From assembly GCA_964036195.1 (NCBI GenBank), contig OZ038452.1, positions 3,658,001 through 3,722,000 on the forward strand: a stretch of DNA of 64,000 nt, written 5' to 3'. Below the pieces are notes generated by a model that searched no databases, was not told the origin of the DNA, and was given only the letters and a program-made list of their open reading frames with translations. Shown here in pieces: positions 20,360 through 32,607 of this stretch. The DNA comes from Sphaerolaimus hirsutus (taxonomy: Eukaryota > Nematoda > Chromadorea > Monhysterida > Sphaerolaimidae). The position numbers and the translations under genes were made by a program. Position 1 is the first letter of the stretch; each line of letters begins with the position of its first letter.

Positions 20360-20950
20360 TAGCGGCAGCCTCCAATAGAACGGTACTATTAGGACGTATT
20401 AGGCAGGTAAATAGTTGACGGAAAAATTAGAACGGCGCTCTTTTATCGGAAGAAATACTGTACTTGCATTTAATATTCGCGAGGCGATGCCATAAAAATG
20501 ACGCATAAAACGAACTTAAATGTCGGCAAAAATTGAGAGACGACTTGTTGAAATGTCTCCCAGAAATTCAGCTGCCGAGTAAAACAGTTGAAAAAAAAAA
20601 AAAATCAAGACAAAACTGCAGTTGGTCACAGCGCCGGTGCACTTGAGCCGAATAAACGAAAACAAATTGAGTTACCCTCCATTTCATGTTCTCTCGAACC
20701 CATGTGCGATATTTTGGCACTGCCTCAATTTGCAATTGCACTGGACCGAAACTCGCTTTCGAGCACAATTGTGAGAATGCAGTTTTGGTTACCCGGAACC
20801 GGAATCTCTTGTTCAATACCGCGCGGCTACGCAACATGGCTCATTATTTTATCGATTGGTTCAAATTTTGTCGATATGTCTATTCACCCCCTTTTCCAGG
20901 GGTCGGTTATGTTGTGTATGTATATTTAAATATTTTCACATGCTCGTATG

Positions 20951-21111
20951 TAGTCATGTAAAAGCGCCATGGCGCTGGCGCCTGGCGCTAGCGCCAAAGC
21001 AAAAAGCGCCATGGCGCCATTGGCGCTTGGAGCTATTTTTGACCGGCGCCAGGAACAAAATGCCTGGTGCTGGCGCTTGGCGCTTAAGTTCTGGCGCTTT
21101 TCACATCACTA
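20951..21111. mobile_element. hAT-like foldback, GGCGCC family, short
   Basis: TAGTCATGTAAAAGCGCC to GGCGCTTTTCACATCACTA. Perfect 8-bp target duplication CTCGTATG (20943-20950, 21112-21119). 161 bp of GGCGCC/TGGCGC units. Confidence 0.9.
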
Positions 21112-21265
21112 CTCGTATGTTTTCTTGTGTTTTGACGACGAGTCAAGCACCCCCCCCCCCCCCCCCGCCTTTCCTTCACATTGCACATGTTCTGAATTTG
21201 AACCAATCGATAAAACAAGAGCGATGTTGCCTAGCCGTACGGTATTGAACAAGAGCTGCCTGGAA

Positions 21266-21365
21266 TAGTGATGTAAAAAGCGCCACGACTTTGGCGCTTG
21301 GCACCACAGTCATGGCAGCTTTTTACATCACTATTCCGGGTAGCCATAGCGCTTTTACGTCACTA
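21266..21365. mobile_element. hAT-like foldback, GGCGCC family, tiny copy
   Basis: TAGTGATGTAAAAAGCGCC to GCGCTTTTACGTCACTA. The flanks GCCTGGAA and GACCGGAA agree at 6 of 8. Confidence 0.6.
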
Positions 21366-21647
21366 GACCGGAATACCCTGGTATTCTGGGTATCAATACT
21401 TTTATTCACATTGACATACCTTCAAAATGCACAAGCACATTCATCAAACAAGAAAAACACGGAAAAAGGCTTTCAAATTTTATATTTACTTGCAGCAATT
21501 ACCTTTTAGGGTGGTCTATTCATGCATTGATACATCAAGGCAAAATTAGTTTTTTAATGAAATCCCTGGGGAAAATAAGTGCCTAGCGATTAGATCATCT
21601 GTCCACATGAACTCTATTGTTTAATTAAAATCCCTAACAGTCCGTAA

Positions 21648-22570
21648 CAGAGTTGTTAAAAGTACCAAACGTTTTTAAAAGTATACCGTATTACCTCGAA
21701 TTATCCCCCCCCTTGAATTGACCCCCCCCCCCCTCGAATAAACCCCCCCTCAAAATGGGCTGGGGAAATAATAAACCCCCCCCCTTCGGAATGATGTACG
21801 TCACGTACATCATAAATAAGTCATGTATGCAATGTACATGATGCATATTACTGTTAATTTACATTGCAGCTACACATAGACTAGTTTGTGTAGCTATCTA
21901 CGTTTTATGTCCAAATATATTCTGTTTGGACACATTTTTTACCTGTTTTGGGTATGAAAATGCCTACTATTTACTACGGTCCTTACGAAAATTTCTGAGG
22001 AAATAATAAACCCCCCCCTCGAATAAACCCCCCCCCTCGAATTAACCCCCCCTCAAATTTTGCTGGCGAAATAATAAACCCCATGGGGGTATTTCGAGGT
22101 AATACGGTATGTAAACATAAAGTATTTATTTTATACTCACCACCAAGTACAGAAAATGTTAAGTAAATTTTTGTTACTGTTACTCATGAGTTCACATGAG
22201 TAAAATACTTTTTCCTCAGAAAACATAAAAGTTAGTATTTTTCTGAAATGTTGCCCCAATTTTCACACAAAATATCTTATTTTCATATATTTTTGCTCAT
22301 TTTCATTTTCAAGTTCACCTATTTTCAGCATTTTGGGCTATATATGAGCTTAATTACCCTGTTTTCCGCTATTTTTCACTATTTTAGCCTTTTTCACCCT
22401 GCTCTGCCTTCAATACCTTGAAAAACTGTATAAACACCTATCAGAAATATGTTTTCTGTACTCGAGTACTTGAAAAAGTAGAAGTAAAAGCGAATAGACA
22501 ATTTTTTTCAGAGGAAACGTAAACGTACTTACTCTCTACTTCAGTACATGTATTTATTGAGTAAACTTAA
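21648..22570. mobile_element. hAT-like CGTAAA family, decayed, with nested MITE
   Basis: CAGAGTTGTTAAAAGTACC at left and CGTAAACG/GAGTA arms to about 22570. The right terminus is blurred (AACTTTAACAACAAC). Family A is nested at 21686-22107. Confidence 0.6.
21686..22107. mobile_element. Family A MITE, long form
   Basis: CCGTATTACCTCGAATTATC to TCGAGGTAATACGG, flanked by TA. 422 bp. Confidence 0.85.
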
Positions 22571-22855
22571 CAACTTTAACAACAACTTATTTTACTCAAG
22601 TAGTTTCAAAAAGTATACTTAAAAGCGAGTACTCATACTTTTTCAGAGGGTACTCATACTTTCAACTTGGGAAATACTTCCTTTCCCTGTTCCATGATTG
22701 CACACATCATCAAGTGCACTCAAAAAATTCCAGCAAAAAACGTATTTGACATGTTTAGAAATGTTTAGATGTTCTATTGGAGTAGAACAGTGCTTAAAAG
22801 TTTAAACCGCAGTGCGCGCCTGAGAAAATGCACATCGCGGAAGGAGTTAAAAATA

Positions 22856-23279
22856 CCGTATTACCTCGCATTAACCCCCCCCCCCCCTTGAATAAACCCA
22901 CCTCCAAACCCCCCCTAAAATTTGGCTGAGGAAATAATAACCCCCCTCGAAATACCCCCCTAAAATTAAGTGTAAAGAGAACGTACATGACAAATACCGC
23001 AGTTTGTGATCTGTACAATGCAGAACACTAGTTTAAATCGATGATTGAGTCATGTTAGGGAAGGGTTTTGGTGTATATATACAGATATATACGGCATTAA
23101 ACACATATACATCTACGTAATTGTTGGATTTTTCTATGTCTGAGTATGGGGAATTTCCAAAAATTTCTGGCAAAATAATAGACCCCCCCTCGAATAAACC
23201 CCCTCGAAATACCCCCCCCCCCCCTAAAATTTTGCTGGCGAAATAATAAACCCCCTGGGGGTATTTCGAGGTAATACGG
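22856..23279. mobile_element. Family A MITE, long form
   Basis: CCGTATTACCTCGCATTAAC to TTTCGAGGTAATACGG, flanked by TA. 424 bp. Confidence 0.85.
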
Positions 23280-23361
23280 TATGTAGAAATGGCGCCAAAC
23301 GCCACGCTTCAGATTTAATTTGGAAACAGGTGCGGCCGGCAAATGCAAATGAATCCATATA

Positions 23362-23681
23362 CCATATTTCTTCTAATAGTAGAGCGCCCTTCTATTTTTT
23401 CGTCAACTTTTTACCTGCCGTTCTATTGGAGGTGCGGTTCTATTTTTTTCGCCAATTTTTTCCCGCCAACGCTTCCGATATCCATTTATGTATTTAGGTA
23501 TTTTGTTTTGGCACACTCCCAGTCCCAACATATTTTCTACCTGCCGTTCTATTGGGGGTGCCGTTCAGTTGGAGGCTGCCGTTCTATTGTTTTCGTGAGT
23601 GCAAAAAACACGCCAAAACCTGCCGTTCTATTGAAGGTGCCGTTCTATTCGAGGTATGCCGTTCTATTGGAAAAAATACGG
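23362..23681. mobile_element. Family B MITE
   Basis: CCATATTTCTTCTAATAGTA to TTCTATTGGAAAAAATACGG. TA on the left, TT on the right. The interior has repeated GCCGTTCTATTGGAGGTG units. Confidence 0.75.
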
Positions 23682-24066
23682 TTATGATCGTTTGTATGGC
23701 GTGCCGGGCACTTTCGACTTCCTTATTAATTCTGGGTCGTGGGGCCAGTTAAGCAAGTGTCCAAGTACTTTACTCTTTACTCTTCAATCCAAAAAATTTG
23801 CCAGGCGAACTTAATTCCGGAGTGGACATGGACTAAACATAAGTATTTAAACGCACAATAAATACGTACGGTAAAACTGGTAAAACTTGCTACTTGTGTC
23901 AATTCTAGAAGGGCGGGTCACAAATTTTTGGATTTAAAGCGTGATTCAAACTGGGCTTACGGGTGCGCATTTTAAATTTTAGTAGTGCACATAAATAGCG
24001 CAGTGATCTGCTGCGGTAGGAAGCGATTACACTTGTATTTACTTTTGGCGCTCTATCAAAGTTTCA

Positions 24067-25548
24067 GTAAACACCTTCCCGATCAAGTCCGGCCGCCTAA
24101 TTTTTTTTTCACTTCGCAGGCCATATCTCCAGTTGTGGGAGGGGTGGAAAACTAAAACTTGGGTGGTATATAGGCGCAACCCCCCACTACCCCTCATGAA
24201 TAAATGGGGCAGCGGCGACTCACTATAGCGGGGGTTGCCATATATGTGAAAAAAATTTGCAGCGTTTTCACTGTCCCGCACAGGTCCGGCCCCCGGTTGA
24301 TTTCTTACACTGCGGGTCCCGTATCTTCAGCTGTGGGAGGGGTATAGATCTAAAAATTTTGGGGATGTGTCGCCAACACCCCTCCCTTACTATACACTGG
24401 CCAGGCGGTTTTTGGCAACCTACCACAGTGTGGGGTGCAAAGTTTAAAATTTATTAAAATGTTACTGCCCCACACAAGTCCAGCATCCAATTGAATTTCA
24501 AAAAATGTACACTTTTGTGTTGTTTTAACACTTATGTGGTTGACAATGTGAAATAAGCATGAAATATCCTCTAAAAAATATCTTATCCAACCTAAAACTG
24601 GCCACCACATGAACCCCTTCCCAAAGCGGGTGACAAAAAATCACTTTTTACAACTTTTTTATTAGACACTTGAATGGCTGGTTTACAATAATTTATAGGG
24701 GAGGGTTAAAGGTCTCAAGTTATGTAAAAAATCTTACCTCAAAAATGCCTTCATAAGAAAATTTGCTGGGGGTGAATTTCAAATTGTAAAAATGACATTA
24801 TTGCAGGAACAAAAAAATGGCAAAATTTACAATTTTAAATTTACCCCCAGCAAATTTTCTTATGAAGACATTTTTGAGGTAAGGTTTTTTACACAATTTG
24901 ATAGCTTTAACCCTCCTCTATAAATCATTGTAAACCAGCAGTTCAAGTGTCTAATGAAAAAGTTGTAAAAAGTGATTTTTTAGTCACCCACTTGGGGGGA
25001 GGGGTTTGTGTGGTGGGCAGTTTTAGGTTGGATAAAATATTTTTTAGAGGATATTTCATGTATATTTCACATTGTCAACCACATTAGTGTTAAAACAACA
25101 CAAAAGTGTTCATTTTTTGAAATTCAATTGGATGCTGGACTTGTGTTCGACAGTAACATTTAAAAAAAATTTAAACTTTGCACCCCACACTGTGGTGAGT
25201 TGCTAAAGACCGCCTGGCCAGTGTATAGTAGGGGAGGGGTGTTGGCGACACATCCCCAAAATTGTAGATTTATACCCCTTCCACAGGTGGAGGTACGGCA
25301 CCCGCAGTGAAAGAAATCAGTGGGGGCCGGACCTGTGTGGGACACTAAAAAAGCTGCAAAATTTTTTTGCACTCGGCGACCCACCCTGTAGGGGGTCGCC
25401 GCGACCCCTTCAATTCATGCGAAGTAGAGGGGTGTTGCGCCAATATCTACCCCAAGTTTTAGCTTCTGGCGCATCCTAGAACTGTAGATAGGACGGCAGA
25501 CGTAAAATAAAAAATTGGGGGCCGGACTTGATCGGGAAGGTGTTTACA
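24067..25548. mobile_element. 1.48-kb foldback, arms about 740 bp
   Basis: GTAAACACCTTCCCGATCAA at the left is inverted as TTGATCGGGAAGGTGTTTAC at the right, and the two halves mirror each other to a centre near 24800. Each arm also holds two diverged direct units (TCCGGCC...TGTGGGAGGGG). TTTCA on both sides may be a 5-bp target duplication. No coding capacity. It does not match the other families here. Confidence 0.88.
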
Positions 25549-25873
25549 TTTCAGCTGGTGGTGCAAAAGGCGAGCCAGGAAAATGGCGCCAAGCACCAAA
25601 AGGGCGCCAACCCGCGCCATGGCGCCATTTGTGAAAATGGCGCCGCGCAACAAGCATTAAATGCGCCACACGAAAATAGTAAAATACCATGGTGCTCGTA
25701 GGAAATAGCACAAAGTGCCAATGGTAGTGCCTGCCATGTTATTTAGAAATGATGAGCGTCGAGACCAGGAAAAAGGGCGCATTTAAAAAAAAAATAACAT
25801 AATTATATGGGCACCACATATTATAATGGGCACCACATAAAAAGGGAAACACGCAACAATAGTGCCACGGCTG

Positions 25874-26377
25874 CATAAAAATGTATTTACATTTACTCGA
25901 CAACTACAGATACTCGAGTACTGTGTAAATACCAGTACTCACGTTTACGTTTCCTCCCGAAAAACACCAGTACTCACTTACTCATGTACTTTTTGAAAGT
26001 ACGCAAGTACAGAAAACGTATTTCAAACAGGTTTTTTAACAGGTTTTTTAAGGCATAAAGGAACCAAAGGGAGAAAAAAGCTTGAAATATGGACAAAATA
26101 TCCAAAATAGCATAAAAATAGGCAAAAACACATTAACTAGTGAATTTGATGGTGAAAAAGTCCAAAAAGTAGTTATTTTCAGCGAAAATTGAGGCAAAAT
26201 TTCTTAAAAATACCCACTTTTACATTTTCCTGAGACAAAAGTAATTTACTCACGTTTACTCATGATGTAAAAGTAAAAAATAAATACCTTACGTTTTCTG
26301 TACACATGTGTGAGTAAAAGTAAATACTTTACGTTTACGTTTACTTTTGAAAAATTTCGGTACTTTCAACAACTCTG
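25874..26377. mobile_element. hAT-like CGTAAA family copy
   Basis: Decayed left end CATAAAAATGTATTTAC, right end TTTCAACAACTCTG, perfect 8-bp target duplication CACGGCTG (25866-25873, 26378-26385). Confidence 0.85.
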
Positions 26378-26607
26378 CACGGCTGGACACCCTTGAATGG
26401 CGCCAGCGCCATGGCTTTGGCGCTACTCCTTCACTTAGGTATTTCAGCTTACCAAAGCGCACTTAAAAGTTGCGAGTGTCAAGTGAGTGGCGCGGGAAAC
26501 TAGAAGTGTGCTCATAACACTTTGAGCGGCGTGGCTACGTCATTCAGACGTGCAATGTGGACGCACATTTGGCTTTAGCGATCTCAATTGATACAGTTCT
26601 AAACTTG

Positions 26608-27060
26608 ACTGTTGTTAAAAGTGCTGCACTTTTCAAGTATACCTAGGTGAATGTGAAGTATTTTGGAATTACACTGACAGAATTGTGTTGTGTAAAGTTT
26701 TTGTTGACAAATTGTTTGCTACAAAGTTTGTTATGTAGACGTGTATGGTAGGTAAGTATTTACGTTCCACTGTTTAAAACGTGTTAGAAATTTTACATAA
26801 CAGGGCATGGGCAAATCTTTCTGAAAGCCGAAAAATGTTTGATAAAAATGTTCAAGGAAACTCCAAAAATGGCAAAAAACTACGAGTTGACTAAACGTTT
26901 CCCAAATTACATGACGAAGAAGCATAAAATCAAAGTATCAGAAACTAAGAAATTTTGAAAACGAGGGGAAATTTCGAGGGGAACTTTACCAACCCATCAA
27001 AATGTAAACGTATTTACTCTCTGCATATCATGTAAAAGTAAAACCTTGTTAACAACAATT
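26608..27060. mobile_element. Degenerate CGTAAA-family copy (tentative)
   Basis: GACTGTTGTTAAAAGTGC near the left, CTTGTTAACAAC near the right, with weak CGTAAA content. Boundaries uncertain. Confidence 0.35.
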
Positions 27061-27599
27061 TATAGTTCCCATCCTTATACAATCTATTCCTTTAAGAAGA
27101 TACCTAGAGGGAGTTTTCTTCAATTTATCCTAGAAAAAGGTAAAAAGCTAAATTGCGTTCACTTAATGAAAGGATAAGTGGCCAAATTTGTGCCTAGGTA
27201 GTTTAGAAGTTTTCTTCAAAAATTACCACTTCACGTGAAAAAACCGACCTTGCGAAGTTTTCTAAATTGCAAACAAGTTGATGCTCCTTCCCGCTTCATA
27301 TATTTAGCAGCTTCCAAAAATACCGTAAAAGAATGTACCTAAAAATACCTAAGCTCCTTAAATAGGAACCCCTATCGGAAGAAACGTTTGAACAACTTCC
27401 CGTGTAGGCGACGTGAAGAGATACAGAGAAATTTTCCCAGGAATAATCCCCCATGTGCGATATAAAAAAAGCATCAGTTAGAATAAAATGGCACATGGTT
27501 CAGTTAAGTTCGGACAGAGCATTGTACAGAGAAAGAGAATGTACACGTGGCTTTTTACGAGTTTTTGCATTCCATTCTATTCATCTACTGGATTGGCCC
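27061..27599. other. No recognised feature
   Basis: AT-rich, without coding or repeat signal that I can support. Confidence 0.4.
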
Positions 27600-27796
27600 T
27601 GCACACACTAGTTTTCAGTTTTCACACGAATTTCGAAAACTCATAAATGAACTTTGAACATGTTTGAGTTTTCCACAATGAGTTATTTTTAATCTCCGTC
27701 AACTGCAGTTGACGGCCACCTCATTGTAGAAAACTCAAATGCGTTCTTAGCTGATTTATGAGTTTTCAAAATTTCATGTGGAAACTAGTGTGCGCA
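27600..27796. repeat. CACTAGTTTTC foldback
   Basis: TGCACACACTAGTTTTC inverted as GAAACTAGTGTGCGCA. The centre holds the palindrome CCGTCAACTGCAGTTGACGG. Sisters at 37085-37285 and 42766-42956. Confidence 0.85.
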
Positions 27797-28250
27797 GGCA
27801 CAATGTGACAGGACAATACCACGCGCTTATTTAGGAAGCTTTTTGAGCACCTCGGTTTGACTTTGCAAATGGCAATCCTAGAAAATCCCAAATTTTTACA
27901 TTTGAGTACACTTAGCATTGCCAAATGAGTATGTGCAAAGTCATATTAAATGATGTGGGCATTTGCACCGTTAGCTAGCCTTACACTTGGGGAAAATTCG
28001 CAGCGCGATTTACATACTTTACAAATATTCACCTATAAATAAGTTGTTTTTTTCAATAACTTTTTATCTACGTGTATGTTTACAAATCAGCTGGATAACT
28101 TCCCCCGGGGGGCTTATTCGAGTACGGTAACGCCTAATGGCCAGCACATTTCAATCTTTTCAGTCAATAATCAGTCTGGTTTGGGCAAACGTCCCCGGGG
28201 AAACTTATATTGTGCTCTCAATAGGCATTTTCAGCCGTGCACGCTTCAAG

Positions 28251-28440
28251 CAGAGTTGTTAAAAGTGAAGTAGTTTTTGAGGGGTACCCAGGTTTACTCG
28301 AATATAAAGCACTTGTAAATTACTTACTGGCAAAATAAAGAAAGCGTAAAAATGTATTTTTTTACCCAGGGAAATGAATAAATTCTTTTTGTATAGAAAA
28401 CCATGAAAGGTTATATAGGCTGTATTAAAAGTTTTACACA
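28251..28440. mobile_element. hAT-like CGTAAA family, 5' remnant
   Basis: CAGAGTTGTTAAAAGTGAAG at left, then decayed arm. No right end. Confidence 0.4.
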
Positions 28441-28500
28441 CTCAAAAAATTTTATGTGCTCTTTATTTTGAAAAATAATGGTCATTCATTGTCAAAACTA

Positions 28501-28862
28501 CCGTATTACCTCGAAATACCCCCAGGGGGTTTATTATTTCGCCAGAAATTTTCAGAAATTACACTCACTCAGACGTAGAAAAATCAAGCAATTACATAGA
28601 TGTATATGTGTTTTTAGGCATATATAACTGTATTTAAACATAAATCCTTCCCTAACATCGGACAATTATTAGTTTTAACGTGTGTTCTGCATTGTGCAGA
28701 TCACAAACTGCGGTATTTGTCATGTACGTTCTCTTTACACTCAATTTTAGGGGGGGTATTTCGAGGGGGGGGGGTTATTATTTCCTCAGCCGAATTTTAG
28801 GGTGGGTTATTTCGAGGGGGGGGGGGGTTAATTCAAGGGGGCAATAATTCGAGGTAATACGG
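28501..28862. mobile_element. Family A MITE
   Basis: CCGTATTACCTCGAAATACC to TTCGAGGTAATACGG, flanked by TA. 362 bp. Confidence 0.85.
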
Positions 28863-28896
28863 TATGTTTTCTGTACTCATAAATATAATTTGATTA

Positions 28897-28945
28897 CCGT
28901 ATTTCCTCGAAATACCCCCCGGGGGAGTATTTCGAGGAAATACGG
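28897..28945. mobile_element. Family A MITE reduced to its termini (49 bp)
   Basis: A nearly perfect palindrome formed by the two terminal repeats joined at CCCCCCGGGGG, flanked by TA. It is the smallest copy in the window. Confidence 0.85.
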
Positions 28946-29130
28946 TAGGGTATTAACTTTCCGTTTTCCGTTTTCCGTTTCCGCTTTCCGTAGGCAAATT
29001 TTTTTCCGTTTCCGTTTCTGTTCCCCGGCTGCTAAATTTTTTTTCCGTTTCTGTTTTTCCGGCTGATTTTCCGTTTTCCGGCTAAAATTTAAGTTTTTCC
29101 GCCTTTTTCCGTTTTCCGGAATTCTTCCGG
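28946..29130. mobile_element. TTCCG-family fragment
   Basis: TAGGGTATTAACTTTCCG is a variant of the TAGGGTGTCAAC end, followed by TTCCGTTTTCCG units. The right end is missing. Confidence 0.55.
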
Positions 29131-29537
29131 AATTGAAATTCTTCTGCGAAAGTGTGTGCATAAGTCTCCTGCTCACATTATCGAGTATTTACAACATTAT
29201 CTGCCCAGTAGTAAATATACAAGTAGATATTTTTAGAATGAAAAGTATAAATAGGTATGTAAGGTTCACTGAGTAAAATTTTTGAGTGTAGATAAATACA
29301 TACAAATATATCAATACTCCTCAAATAAAAGAGACCAACTTTTAACACCACTGGCACCAAGCCAGCCTGTGTTTGGAAAGACAGCACTTATATGGACAAC
29401 TGGCATAATTGCACTGAGCTGCACCTGCTGCACTGCGGTGCCATGCGCGCGTATTTGCATGCTTATGCGTGTACATTGTGTGTGTGTGTGTGTAGTGTTG
29501 CTCAGTGGGGCTGACATGTGTGCTTTTGGGATGGCAT

Positions 29538-32228
29538 CAGGCTGTCCGGGAGGGGCACATACAAACTGGGGTACACTGGGCACATACAAAATCTGCATGT
29601 GCCCAAACTTGGAAACATACATTTGCATTACAGTTTGTATGTGCCCAAACCATGGGGCACATGCATGTTTGTATGTGCCCGCAGCTGGGCACATACATGC
29701 GCGCGCGCGAGTGCATGTTTCCCAGCCGCGGGCACATACAATTTTATGGAAGTCTGTATGTTCCCATTACTGGGCACATACACATTTATGATTTTCCAGG
29801 TGAATATATTTCAAAATATGGTAATGCATTACATGTAAACACCATGTCATCAAAAAGTTCTTAAATGCCTAAGTATAATCACACAATGACCAATTACAAA
29901 CAGCATTTTTTCCGCCTCAATTATCACTTTCACAAATTGGCTAAGATAATTAGTGTACTAATAGTAATAATAGTAATAATTAGTGTTGGTACAAAAAGTC
30001 GGTAAACTGTTTATAATAATGGTAATTAGCAATCATTAGTATTCACACTTTGATGTGCCCGCCGCGAACACAGATTTGTGAATTATGTTTTGAAAGTGTT
30101 TTGAAAATTAATTGAATGTCTAAACAAATGACATTTGACAGGGCATTTTACACTACTCAACTACATTAAATGCGCTCAAATGAAAAAACGCTTTTTTATT
30201 TCAATATCACCACCGTATTTCTTCTAATAGAACAGCATACCTCCAATAGAACAGCAGATTTTAACAGATTTTTGCGTTCATGAAAACAAAAGAATGGCAG
30301 CCTCCAATATAACAGCACCTCCAATAGAACGACAGCTAAAAACTTGAAGTAAAAATAGAAGGGCACTCTATTAGAAGAAATGCATCGCCGCAAATACACA
30401 CCGCATTTCTACACGGTAGACAATTTCAAACAGCCAACTACGTATCATGTAAAGCATTGTGCAATTCCGCAATTGTAAGTAAAGCACAGTTCCGGCTTCA
30501 AAGCCACATGCCGCCCCACGCTCAATTAAGTTATTATCGCGCATGGAGTTCTCAGCTGGCAAAATTTATGGCTGGCTTATGGCGTCGGCATTTTGTGATT
30601 TGGGGAGATTTGGCACTGAAATTATGCAATTAATTTCCAGCCGTGAACTGCTGGTGCAACAATAACTTTTATTTACCACTTGTGCCACCTGCACGTGAAT
30701 TCCAGACAGATCGGAAACTCTAATTGATTTTCCAGTTATACTCAGCAAACATGATGCCCTGCCCTCTCACTTATTTACGTCTCACGTTGGAAGCGTGCCA
30801 TATATGATATAGCATACGATTTTTGTATAAAAGATGAAAAAAATCGTTGTGAATAAGTATACGTATAGCGATATAACAGAGATAACTTTTTCAACTTTTT
30901 ATGCAAATCCTATGCGTAAAGAAATCGTTGGCACGCTTCCAACGGTAACCACGCGTGCAGGGTGTAAAGTGAATGCAGTATACATGTTTACACTCAAATG
31001 ATGCAATTGCCCCCCATATGCAATATTTATTCATTTGGAGTGGTGCCTCTGTGTAGTGTGCATGCATGGTGGCCCAAACTGTGTGATGGGTATGTTCACA
31101 TAAAAAAAATTTCATTAACTTTATAATGAAGTATCTACATTCAAAATGATTTTTTTAATTTAAATATAAAAATAATGCAACTAAAACTAACAGCAACTGA
31201 AAATCATCTAACTACTAATGGGTGATAATTTTTCAACATGTGTTTCTTATCTGAAAAATTGTCTGACCAGTGGGCCACCTGCCACTAAAACAATCCTATG
31301 ATAAAATGGATCAATACCGTGTCTCCCACATTCAGTATTACACTCAAACCCACTGGGATTTGTAGATACATGGTGTCCCATAAAAATGCTACTAAAATAT
31401 AACTACTGCCAGTTAACTGAAATTTTTTGTAAACTCAACTTGGATGTTAAAAAGCAGCATTGAAATTTCCCGCCATTCATTTTATATATTTTTGCATTTA
31501 ACACTCATCAACATAATTTCAATCATATTTATGTCACCGCTGCATGAGAAATTAGCGGCCAGCTGTTCAGCGGCACCCATCTTTGAAGTCTAAGGACGCG
31601 GACATTTTGCACTTGTCATTTGTGTGTGTGAAATTGTGTAAAAGTCATGTGAACATAATGTGAAACGTTAATTTATGTGATCCCATTTCAGATATACTCG
31701 GCGGACATCACGCCTAGTATGGAAACCCATCTGAAAAATTAATCAAAAAATTATAGCTTTTATCATAATGTTTCATTTTTATCATGGAATAATTAGTTAC
31801 GAAAATCATCACAAGATGGTATTCGTGAAATAATGGTAGGATTCAGCACATACTCTGCAGTCCGCCAAGTACACATAAATACCTGAATGATATTTTGCGG
31901 TGGGCTGATAAAATTATGCATCAAAATTGCATTATTTTTTGTCCGAGTATGTTTCCCAAGCGCGGGCACATACAATCATTAAAAAGTCTGTATGTTCCCG
32001 AAACTGGGCACATACACGTTTTTCTAAAATGTATGTGCCCGAAATCTTGGGGAACATACACGTGTGTATGTTTCCAAGCGCGGGCACATGCATTGTTTTC
32101 AAAAGTTGCATGTGCCCAAAGCTGGAAACATACATTCATTTTATCGCGTGCATGTTCCCAAATATGGGGAACATACATATGGGGCACATGCAGGGGCACA
32201 TACGTATGTGCCCCTCCCGGACAGCCTG
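29538..32228. mobile_element. 2.69-kb hAT-like element, GTATGTGCCC family
   Basis: Ends CAGGCTGTCCGGGAGGGGC and GCCCCTCCCGGACAGCCTG are perfect inverted repeats, flanked by a perfect 8-bp target duplication GATGGCAT (29530-29537, 32229-32236). About 250-280 bp inside each end is packed with GTATGTGCCC and GGGCACATAC units in both orientations. The middle (about 29790-31940) is AT-rich, holds a family B MITE (30213-30384), and has no frame that looks like a transposase. It is therefore a non-autonomous hAT-like element of unusual size. Confidence 0.92.
30213..30384. mobile_element. Family B MITE nested in the 2.69-kb element
   Basis: CCGTATTTCTTCTAATAGAA to CTATTAGAAGAAATGC. The interior has CCAATAGAACAGCA units. 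The flanking TA pair is blurred. Confidence 0.7.
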
Positions 32229-32383
32229 GATGGCATGAGCTTTGAAGGTGATATAGTCTACTGATAGCACACTTGACAGCGAATCTACCGTATCAAAGAA
32301 GAATAAAGAATTTTTTGCTTGTGTTATTGTTAACGTTGATTACATCGTTTTCGACGATGTGTTCAGGGTTTTAACTTTCTAAT

Positions 32384-32576
32384 GGTGCCAATCCCGAGCC
32401 CTGTAAAGTGTAAAGTAAAGTGTCAAATGTAAAGTCAAATGCAAAGTAAAGTGTCAATTGTCATGCAAAGTTCAGTAATAAAATCTTTTCTTTTTTGTTT
32501 TGATTGACACTTGACTTTGCATTTGACTTTACATTTGACACTTTACTTTACACTTTACAGGGCTTGGGACTGCCCC
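32384..32576. mobile_element. Foldback, GTGTCAAATG family
   Basis: TCCCGAGCCCTGTAAAGTG inverted as CACTTTACAGGGCTTGGGA. The arms repeat AAAGTGTCAAATGTAAAG. It is related to the element in the GPCR tail exon. Confidence 0.75.
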
Positions 32577-32607
32577 ATGGTGTCGAATTAGTAAAAAAAT
32601 TTGATCA

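Larger units (their letters stand above)
19004..20460. mobile_element. Family B MITE (TAATAGAACGGC type) with two-level nest
   Basis: AATAGAACGGCAGG units, AGAGTGCCAAA and a right end TCGGAAGAAATACTG before TA match 34701-35137. The left terminus is lost against a family A fragment (18929-19003). It hosts 19251-20359, which hosts 19463-20143. Confidence 0.65.

Noticed and set aside
29282..29864. Frames of 100-169 codons with Cys and His repeats
   Set aside because: They come from GTATGTGCCC units in the hAT-like arm; both strands are open because the array is inverted and stop-poor.
29538..32228. Autonomous hAT transposon
   Set aside because: No frame long enough or similar to a transposase between the ends.
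32384..32576. 8-bp target duplication for the GTGTCAAATG foldback
   Set aside because: ATGGTGCC and ATGGTGTC lie near the ends but do not sit symmetrically with the inverted termini.
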